A stretch of DNA of 64,000 bases, taken from Prevotella sp. (GTDB lineage Bacteria > Bacteroidota > Bacteroidia > Bacteroidales > Bacteroidaceae). The notes beneath the pieces are model-generated. The model saw nothing but the letters and a program-made list of their open reading frames with translations. It did no database searches and was not told the origin of the DNA. Positions within the stretch are counted from its first letter, which is position 1. Every line of letters starts with the position of its first letter. This document shows, one piece after another, positions 1 through 6,922 of the stretch. The position numbers and the translations under genes are program-made. The stretch lies in assembly GCA_022775105.1 (NCBI GenBank), contig JALFIX010000030.1, positions 1 to 64,000 on the forward strand, written 5' to 3'.

Positions 1-822
1 CTCGCCGCCGTAGGTCTTCACGCTGCGCTTGTAGGCATTGTCGCCGCTGTACTCAGCCAACATCTCGGCGTTGTTGTCGATGAGCGTCTGAGTGCTCACG
101 AGCGTCTTGCTTGCCCCCTTGCGCGAGTGAACCCATGCATAAACTCCGTTGCCCTCGCCCTCCTGGTGCATGAGGAAACCGTCAGAAGAGGTATTGAATC
201 CGTGCTTGTTCACCAAGTCCCAGAGCTTCACCTCGCTCGCCTTGTCGAGCACCACGTTGGTGGCCGAGAACTGGCAGTAGGGAATACCCGTCACGGCGTT
301 CACCTTCTGCAGCACGTCGAAGAAAGCAATCTGGTCGCCGTAGTCATAATCAGCATTGTTGCTGACCACCGCCTGGGCGAACTCCTTCACGGTGGTGTTC
401 TCGTCGATCTTGAGTTCACCGAGGAAGATGTCGGTCTTTGCCATCTCGCCCTTGCCCACCACCACGATAGAGGGCAGCGAACCCTGGGTCAACAGATAGG
501 GAGCTGCGATGCAAGCGCCACCTGCCACCTCCTGTCGGGTGAGATAGATGTCGGTGAGCTTCATGTTTGCCTGCATGAACATGTTGTAGTCGCTCTTGCC
601 GACGGGTTTCGACTCGAATCCGTAGTTGATGAGGGGGCAGATGCCCTTGTACATCTGGATTACGTTTCCCCACTTGGTGCGCTGTCGCTGCTGCGCCGGG
701 GTTCGTGCATTCTTCACCGTGGTCGCCTTCTCCGAAACGACCGTCCGTCCATTTACCTGCTTGAAGGTAAGGCTACCGGCCGAACCGTTCAGCTTCTTGA
801 TAATACCATTAAGAATTGCCAT
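1..822 (-). CDS. DUF6266-like hypothetical protein, 3' end cut by window edge
   Basis: Open minus-strand frame of 274 codons from ATG at 822 with no stop before the edge: MAILNGIIKKLNGSAGSLTFKQVNGRTVVSEKATTVKNARTPAQQRQRTKWGNVIQMYKG... Missing from the ORF track because it is truncated. Family name is from recall. Confidence 0.8.
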   Translation of the reverse strand, partial: MAILNGIIKKLNGSAGSLTFKQVNGRTVVSEKATTVKNARTPAQQRQRTKWGNVIQMYKGICPLINYGFESKPVGKSDYNMFMQANMKLTDIYLTRQEVAGGACIAAPYLLTQGSLPSIVVVGKGEMAKTDIFLGELKIDENTTVKEFAQAVVSNNADYDYGDQIAFFDVLQKVNAVTGIPYCQFSATNVVLDKASEVKLWDLVNKHGFNTSSDGFLMHQEGEGNGVYAWVHSRKGASKTLVSTQTLIDNNAEMLAEYSGDNAYKRSVKTYGGE

Positions 823-909
823 AACTTTTCAAAGTATTAGATTAATAAATAATTTAACTGTTCTCCATTGTGTTTATCCACAGATTCTCACGGATGATAA
901 TTCTGCTTT

Positions 910-983
910 GATTTCCACAGATTCCTTTCAATCCGCTGATTTCCACAGATTACTTTATAATCCACTGATTTTTACAGATTAAG
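910..983. repeat. Imperfect ~28-29 bp quasi-tandem repeat (GATTTCCACAGATT...AATCC)
   Basis: Three successive units: gatttccacagattcctttcaatccgct / gatttccacagattactttataatccact / gatttttacagatt. Confidence 0.8.
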
Positions 984-1229
984 TTGCGCACCCAAAATCT
1001 GTGTTAATCCGAATTAAATTATCTCTGTGTTAATCTGTGATCCAAGCCTCTGTGGTTCCAAACACGATGCAAAGGTACGAAATATTTTTCAAACCACCAA
1101 ATATTTTCTCAATTATTTTCGTCTGAAATCAAAGGTTTAACATTTCCTCCGTTCGACGTTAACATTTCCCCTGTCATGTCCACAGATTATCGCATATTTC
1201 ATTCTTCACTCTTCATTTACAAACTTCCT

Positions 1230-1292
1230 CCGTTGTAAGTCCGTTGTAAGTCCGTTGTAAGTCCGTTGTAAGTCCGTTGTGAGTCCGTTCCG
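1230..1292. repeat. 11-bp tandem repeat (CCGTTGTAAGT)
   Basis: ccgttgtaagt repeated about five times, last units diverged (ccgttgtgagt, ccgttccg). Confidence 0.95.
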
Positions 1293-1396
1293 TTATTATG
1301 CGTAGATATGACCAGCATCGGTGTCATAGCCCTGTAGGAGGTAGGGCTCAAATGCCTGTAGATATGGCATTGCCACAGGCTCATATTCATGCCTAT

Positions 1397-1613
1397 GGTG
1401 TCAAAGTGTCAAAGTCAAAGTGTCAAACTGCAATACAGCATAAACCCCCAGACGGCATTTATAGAAATTAATAATAATATATAATATATTATATATTATT
1501 ATTATATTATATATATTATTATTTATTACTATTTTACTCTTTTCCCCTACAGTCTGTCACCTTGGCAATGTGCCAAACTGAGTTTGACACTTTGACTTTG
1601 ACACTTTGACACC
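1397..1613. repeat. MITE-like structure: perfect 33-bp inverted repeats around an AT-rich palindromic core
   Basis: 1397-1429 ggtgtcaaagtgtcaaagtcaaagtgtcaaact is the exact reverse complement of 1581-1613; core ~1460-1530 is TAATAATATATAATATATTATATATTATTATTA-type. Confidence 0.9.
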
Positions 1614-1687
1614 TTGCACCGTTTCCCCCTCTCCATTGCCCCCAAATTCATTAAATTACTCTACATGGCAAAAAAATCCCGAAAACA

Positions 1688-1719
1688 TTTGGCAGAAAAG
1701 ATAATTCTTCGTACCTTTG
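1688..1719 (+). promoter_or_regulatory. Bacteroidetes-type promoter (TTTG-20-TACCTTTG)
   Basis: TTTG at 1688-1691 and TACCTTTG at 1712-1719, matching the -33 TTTG / -7 TAnnTTTG consensus. Confidence 0.6.
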
Positions 1720-1736
1720 CAGAAATTATCAAAAAA

Positions 1737-1759
1737 ATGAGGCAAACTATTTGCGTCAT
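1737..1759. promoter_or_regulatory. Dyad-symmetric operator candidate just downstream of the promoter
   Basis: ATGAgGCAAActaTTTGCgTCAT: two 4-5 bp blocks per half site in perfect dyad; flanked by ATCAAAAAAATG direct repeats at 1728-1739 and 1761-1772. Confidence 0.5.
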
Positions 1760-2094
1760 AATCAAAAAAATGTTTTTCTTAATTGAAATTTCTCTGCCTA
1801 TGATACACATGAGGGAATTTAACGAGTTTGAGGTCAGGAATATAAAATATCTCACTCAAAAGAACATTGAATACTTCCGGCCTACGATAGTGGAGCATAC
1901 CAAGAATCCCGTAGTGTCTCAGTTTGACACATTGTTGGACAGTGGCTATTCCAAAGCGGAGGCTGGGGACTGCCCCCTGTACTCTTAATGTGGTATAGAT
2001 TAATCTTGACTCATCGGTCAAATTTTATTTTCAAAGAAAAAAAGTAGTAAAAATAAATATACTTATTGTTATAATAACTCTAACTAATATAATT

Positions 2095-3486
2095 ATGGAT
2101 ATGGAACAAAGACAGATACACGAATACCCCGGGGAGCTGCTATGGCACAAGAGAGGTCTCGATTGGTATTTGGACAACGATCCACAAAAGCTGAACAAAG
2201 AATTTTTGGACACTCTCTACGAAATAAAAGAAATTGGTTGCATTATACGAAACTTTGAGGATATTATTACGGATGCTTATCGTATCGCCGTGACCGTCGC
2301 ATTCACAGAAAAATATCAAGACACTGACATTGCCGGAATACTATGCGATAATTATCACGACGAAATGTCATTGTTGTACGGTTGTGTTATTCTTCTGTCG
2401 CAGGAGGACGGGGAAGATTATGAATATACTGTCAATAAAATTGTTGAATTACTGAGAAAAAAACAGAAGGTAAAAGGTTTGTTTGTCGGCTCCAAAGTAA
2501 CCTATAATTGGCTGGTAATCAGAATATTCAAGTTACAAAGGACAAACATGAATATTGACCTTAGCCCTGACGCAGGTGATTTGAGCAGTGAGACTCAGCT
2601 ATGGCTGATAGAAAATCTTGGACTTGATATTGATGAGCTTGAGCGTGTCATAAGTTTCTACAGAACCAAAATCGGCCAATTGGACTTCTTGCATAGCTTT
2701 GTAAAAGAATATATCAATTATGACCACGATGACTTGCAATTTTGCCTAAGCAGAAAGGGCTGGATTTTGCAATTCACAATATCAAAAGATACTTATGATT
2801 GGCTGGAAAACAGAGTAAAACAGGGTTTATATCTTGCAGATGAAAAAGATGGGCTGTTTTCGTGGTCTCTTTTAGGGGAAGACCCCCAGGCTGGGACTGG
2901 TATATACGATTGTGAGAATCAGAAGGGACAACAAGAAAATGAAAATAATATGGGGATGCTTGAGAAGGAAAACAAGAAACTTAAACAGGAAAACAAGTTG
3001 TTGAAAGAGAAGAATTCCGAATGGGAGGCGTTGTATGCCTCTGGCTTTGCTAGCTCCGCCGTGGTGGAGAGTGACGAAGGGGCAACGGTGGTCAACAGCG
3101 ATGCCGCACGTGAAAACGAGGCTTACAAGAAAGAGATAGAGGAAAAGGAGGCTCTTATCAATGACCTTTCCAATAAGCTGAAAAATAAGTCAATACCAAT
3201 GAGTTCCATTATTGACGGCTTTAGGAAATTGGCCCGATTTGATTCCAGAGAAGCTGTATCGATGGTGTTCAAGTCGTTGGGTATCATGCTGTCGAAGTGT
3301 ACTGCATGGACAAACAGCGAAGATGAAATCCTTATGATATTCGCGATGGATGACAATCCTGCTCCGGGCACGGTTAACCACATTTATAACTCAGGCGCAA
3401 ACCATTATGACCACCATCGGGAATTGACAATAAATAATGGCGATAATAAACTTTTGGAAAAAAATAAAGAGGAGACTGAATCATGA
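2095..3486 (+). CDS. Uncharacterised protein with C-terminal coiled-coil-like segment
   Basis: 463-aa ORF; Lys/Glu-rich heptad-like stretch (MLEKENKKLKQENKLLKEKNSEWEAL); no family recognised. Confidence 0.8.
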   Translation: MDMEQRQIHEYPGELLWHKRGLDWYLDNDPQKLNKEFLDTLYEIKEIGCIIRNFEDIITDAYRIAVTVAFTEKYQDTDIAGILCDNYHDEMSLLYGCVILLSQEDGEDYEYTVNKIVELLRKKQKVKGLFVGSKVTYNWLVIRIFKLQRTNMNIDLSPDAGDLSSETQLWLIENLGLDIDELERVISFYRTKIGQLDFLHSFVKEYINYDHDDLQFCLSRKGWILQFTISKDTYDWLENRVKQGLYLADEKDGLFSWSLLGEDPQAGTGIYDCENQKGQQENENNMGMLEKENKKLKQENKLLKEKNSEWEALYASGFASSAVVESDEGATVVNSDAARENEAYKKEIEEKEALINDLSNKLKNKSIPMSSIIDGFRKLARFDSREAVSMVFKSLGIMLSKCTAWTNSEDEILMIFAMDDNPAPGTVNHIYNSGANHYDHHRELTINNGDNKLLEKNKEETES

Positions 3487-3962
3487 GCAATTATTACTAC
3501 AAGGATGACGCAAAACACTACGACCATCATAAGGAATTCACAATCAACCTGAAATCCGCAGATGAAGGCAAGGCGATTCTCCGTGAACTAATGAAGGACG
3601 ATGAAGAAGAGGCTGACTATGAGGAAGTTGAGGAGGAACAAAATGAGAATTTTGACTCGAAGCTGAAAAATGTGACAGACTTGATGTGGCGTGAGAATGT
3701 ATTATCCCATAAATATGACTATGCATTCATCAAGATGTACATGGACTCTACCAAAGGGGGATTTCCTATGTTTAAAACCACTCCAGACTTCTTGCAATAT
3801 CTATCGGGAATAAATTGTTTGAAAGTACCAAGCCAAAGTACTTTCAATTCATATTATGATATAGATAAAATAGTTGACGGGAGAATTCATCTGAAGTATG
3901 ACAAGGCAGAGGAAGACAGGGCCAATATGATTATCTCAAAGTTTGTAGAGCTAATGAAATAA
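3483..3962 (+). CDS. Uncharacterised protein, coupled to the preceding ORF
   Basis: 159-aa ORF with ATGA overlap to 2095-3486; N-terminal HYDHHKEFTIN motif also found at the C terminus of the upstream ORF. Confidence 0.8.
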   Translation: MSNYYYKDDAKHYDHHKEFTINLKSADEGKAILRELMKDDEEEADYEEVEEEQNENFDSKLKNVTDLMWRENVLSHKYDYAFIKMYMDSTKGGFPMFKTTPDFLQYLSGINCLKVPSQSTFNSYYDIDKIVDGRIHLKYDKAEEDRANMIISKFVELMK

Positions 3963-3987
3963 CCATTTTTTATTGATAGGCTATTTA

Positions 3988-4020
3988 GCACCGCTGATTA
4001 AGTTCAGTGGTGCTTTTTTG
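3988..4020 (+). terminator. Rho-independent terminator
   Basis: agcaccgctga-ttaagt-tcagtggtgct stem followed by TTTTTT. Confidence 0.85.
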
Positions 4021-4091
4021 TATGCTGTCGTTTAGTTCTTCGGTTGGATTATCGGTTTGTCGGTCGGTATATCGGTTCATTCAAAATATGT

Positions 4092-4122
4092 TTTGATACA
4101 AAAAAAATGATCCCTATCTTTG
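4092..4122 (+). promoter_or_regulatory. Bacteroidetes-type promoter (TTTG-19-TATCTTTG)
   Basis: TTTG 4092-4095, TATCTTTG 4115-4122, 19-bp spacer. Confidence 0.65.
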
Positions 4123-4190
4123 CACCGTCAAATGGACAAAACGACATTCCCGGATGTCGTGAGTCGAGAATGATTTGACGGTGTTCTTTT
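4123..4190 (+). ncRNA. Candidate structured small RNA or leader
   Basis: Nested perfect stems: CACCGTCAAAT (4123-4133)/ATTTGACGGTG (4173-4183) enclosing ACGACAT (4141-4147)/ATGTCGT (4154-4160), then TTCTTTT; lies directly after a promoter. Confidence 0.35.
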
Positions 4191-4239
4191 GCAATCATGA
4201 TTTTCAAAATAGTTAAACTTATGTGTATGTTCAATTATC

Positions 4240-4280
4240 GACCTCTCCCGTCGGGAGACGCATGGGAGGTCTTTTTTTTT
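4240..4280 (+). terminator. Terminator-like hairpin with T9 tract
   Basis: GACCTC (4240-4245) pairs with GAGGTC (4266-4271), inner CTCCC-GTC-GGGAG hairpin, followed by TTTTTTTTT. Confidence 0.5.
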
Positions 4281-4407
4281 GAAAAATATGGACTTGAATT
4301 ATAAAGTGATATATGGCAAGACAATGCCATGTGGGACTCTATTCCGAAAGGAATCTATCGTGTGTTTTTTTGAATAATACATAAATAATGAATAAACCAA
4401 AATAAAT

Positions 4408-4827
4408 ATGAAATTGACATTGACACGTATTGCCAAGCGGGCTGATTATACCATCGGACGGCTTGCGGATGAGAAGGGGGAGAAAATTTGTGACACGCTG
4501 GAGCCTACTTGGCGCGACTATAAGGGCGGCGAGAAGAAGGTGAAGGGACGGTCGGCGGTGCCTGAGGGCACTTACAAGGTGGTGGTGACCAGGTCGCCGA
4601 GGTTCGGGCGCTATCTGCCGCTGCTCGTGGGGGTTCCGGGGTTTGAGGGTGTCCGCATTCACTCTGGAAATACAAGCCGTGACACGGAGGGGTGCATGCT
4701 TGTAGGACAAAACTTACAGGCAGGCAAACTGCTATGGAGCCGGCTGGAGCTTGAACACCTGATGAAGCTTATCGAAAATGAGAAGGAAATAAGTTTAACA
4801 ATTAAAAACACTTGGAGCAATGATTAA
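4408..4827 (+). CDS. DUF5675-like family protein
   Basis: 139 aa; FxLEPxxRD-type layout with VPEGTYKVVVTRSPRFGRYLPLLVGVPGFEGVRIHSGNTSRDTEGCMLVG, recalled as DUF5675. Confidence 0.7.
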   Translation: MKLTLTRIAKRADYTIGRLADEKGEKICDTLEPTWRDYKGGEKKVKGRSAVPEGTYKVVVTRSPRFGRYLPLLVGVPGFEGVRIHSGNTSRDTEGCMLVGQNLQAGKLLWSRLELEHLMKLIENEKEISLTIKNTWSND

Positions 4828-5146
4828 GAGATTAGAAAACATTGAACTGACGGTCATCACGAATGACTGTTATGAAGTGGCATCGCTCAAGGCGATTGCA
4901 GGTATGATAACCATCGACGAGAAGGAGAAGAAGGTGAACTTCGCCCAAGCCGCCCCTCGTCCGATGAAGTTGAGAAACATGAAACTGTATGACGGTTCTC
5001 TGCTGTCGGTGGTGAAAAAAGCTGACGGCTCGATGGTGATGCACAGCAAGGCGGTTGACCCGTCCACCGTGGATGACTTCGCCACCAAGATGCTGCAGGA
5101 GGCTATCGGAGTGCAGACGAAAATCAACGAAATCAAGAAAGGATAA
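4820..5146 (+). CDS. Hypothetical protein
   Basis: 108-aa ORF overlapping the upstream ORF; no family recognised. Confidence 0.65.
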   Translation: MIKRLENIELTVITNDCYEVASLKAIAGMITIDEKEKKVNFAQAAPRPMKLRNMKLYDGSLLSVVKKADGSMVMHSKAVDPSTVDDFATKMLQEAIGVQTKINEIKKG

Positions 5147-5151
5147 TCATT

Positions 5152-6885
5152 ATGGAAATAACCAACAATGAAAGACCGATGTACGGCGCGCTTGCCTACG
5201 ACATGATTATCGACAAGTGGAACAAAACGTATTATGGAGGGAATCTGCCTAATGAGGCAGATTCCTCAACAAGGACGTATGAGCTGGCAATGGCTCTGAG
5301 AAACATCACCGGCAATGACGCCAACCTGCTGATGAAGATCATTCCGACATACGAGGGCATGAGCGACGAGATGAAGGCGCAGAAGGTCAACGCGGCGGTG
5401 AGCGCAAAGCAGACGCAGATGCCGTCGAGACTGAGAGACGTGCTGAACACCCTGTATGGTGAGAATGTCTATAACAAGGACATCAAGGAAGCCATCGAGG
5501 GCATACAGCTCGATGACGCTCTGTTATATTATAACAGGATGCCCCAAAGAGTGCTGCCGACGGGGTATAGGGAGTCGGCTAAAAAGGTGGGTAATATATG
5601 CGTGTTGCCGATGATATTGTTTGTCAGCGCGTTGGTGGGAGGGCTTGCCACAAACGTAAGGCTGAGGATTGACGGATTGTTCAACTGGCTGAATATATTG
5701 GTGTTGATAATAGGCAAGCCGGGAAGTAACAAGAGTGCATTGATTGCACTGTATCACATCTGGATGTGGCAGCTGAAGGCTGAGGATAAGCTGCTTGAGG
5801 CGAAGGAAAAGGAATATGACAGGCAGGTGAAGCTGAAAAAGAACTCGAAAGAGCAGCCTGAAAAACCTGATTTGCCCTACCGTCTGATTCCGCTCAACAA
5901 TACTCTCGCCAATGTGGCTGAGGCTCTTGGGAATTTACCCGGGGAACATGCCATATCCGTGGGCGACGAGATTGACGAGATTAACGGAAAATGGAGCGGC
6001 GGCGACAAGGTGTTGCTGTCGGTCATGTGGAGAAAGGCTTTTGATGCCGCTGAATTCCACAAGACTGCAAAATCGGCGGATGCCGCGAAATGCCACCGTG
6101 AACAGCTGAAATGGAACGTGGCAGTGACGGGCACGGAGGATTCGCTGCTCAGGCTGGTTAGCCAATATACCGACGGATTGCAGAGTCGCCTGGCTCTCGG
6201 ATGTATGCCCGACAATACTTATCTGCCTAAGGCCAATGCCGTGACGCTTAAGGAGTCGGAGGTGGACAACATCAAGAATGTGGCAAGGGTGCTGAGGGCA
6301 ATGAGGGGCGACTTAATTCTGCCTAAGTTGGACAAGGCAAGCGACGACTGGACTGAAGACATCAGGATTGAGGCCCTGAAAAACAACGACGAGGTTCTGG
6401 CCCGCTGCCGTATGCGCGACCATGTGATAGCCATGAGGATGGTGGGTTGCATCATGCTGTGTGCCGTGGCTGAGAAGCTGATAAAGAAGCATGGCGTTGA
6501 CGGGGCTGAGGAGATGCTGAAGAACGACCCTGACTTGCTGCAGAAGATGATGAGGCGCGAGCAGACTCCGGCGATGATGGAGACATACAAGGTAATCGCT
6601 GACTACATCATCGACAATGACCTTCGTTTCTTCCGCGAAAAGCTTGAAAATGCTTACAAGAAGAGTGAGGATAGAATAAATGTGGGGCTGAGGGTGATAA
6701 GAGGCAAGAACGATTCTATCTATTCGAGACTTCCGCAGGTGTTCTCGCACGCGGAATTAGTGGCTGAGGCAAGGAAAATAAAGGGTCCCGACGTGACCGA
6801 CAATGCCATCAAGCAGATAATAAAGAACTGGAAGGCTTCGGAACTGATTGTGCCTGAGGGAGATAAGTTTAAGAAACTGAGGTGA
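5152..6885 (+). CDS. DUF3987-like P-loop (primase/helicase-associated) protein
   Basis: 577 aa; Walker A-like GKPGSNKSALI, GDEID motif, DUF3987-like layout. Confidence 0.75.
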   Translation: MEITNNERPMYGALAYDMIIDKWNKTYYGGNLPNEADSSTRTYELAMALRNITGNDANLLMKIIPTYEGMSDEMKAQKVNAAVSAKQTQMPSRLRDVLNTLYGENVYNKDIKEAIEGIQLDDALLYYNRMPQRVLPTGYRESAKKVGNICVLPMILFVSALVGGLATNVRLRIDGLFNWLNILVLIIGKPGSNKSALIALYHIWMWQLKAEDKLLEAKEKEYDRQVKLKKNSKEQPEKPDLPYRLIPLNNTLANVAEALGNLPGEHAISVGDEIDEINGKWSGGDKVLLSVMWRKAFDAAEFHKTAKSADAAKCHREQLKWNVAVTGTEDSLLRLVSQYTDGLQSRLALGCMPDNTYLPKANAVTLKESEVDNIKNVARVLRAMRGDLILPKLDKASDDWTEDIRIEALKNNDEVLARCRMRDHVIAMRMVGCIMLCAVAEKLIKKHGVDGAEEMLKNDPDLLQKMMRREQTPAMMETYKVIADYIIDNDLRFFREKLENAYKKSEDRINVGLRVIRGKNDSIYSRLPQVFSHAELVAEARKIKGPDVTDNAIKQIIKNWKASELIVPEGDKFKKLR

Positions 6886-6917
6886 TGGTGTCAAAGTGTC
6901 AAAGTCAAAGTGTCAAA
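6885..6917 (+). repeat. Third copy of the GTGTCAAAGTGTCAAAGTC repeat
   Basis: atggtgtcaaagtgtcaaagtcaaagtgtcaaa is identical to 1395-1427; begins at the last base of the DUF3987 stop codon. Confidence 0.95.
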
Positions 6918-6922
6918 GTTAA

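Noticed and set aside
127-840. Plus-strand 237-aa ORF in the supplied track
   Set aside because: Antisense to a long open minus-strand frame (1-822) with a recognisable Bacteroidales hypothetical-protein sequence; the His/Leu/Val-rich translation is typical of a shadow ORF.
1230-1292. CRISPR-like array
   Set aside because: Units are 11 bp and contiguous with no spacers; no cas genes in the window.
1614-1988. 124-aa plus-strand ORF before the cassette
   Set aside because: Starts inside the inverted repeat and runs through the promoter and dyad operator; its last ~60 codons could encode a small leader protein but nothing supports this strongly.
4288-4377. 29-aa ORF as a DUF4248 remnant
   Set aside because: VIYGKT is only loosely similar to the RxYGRTEL start of DUF4248; too weak to call.
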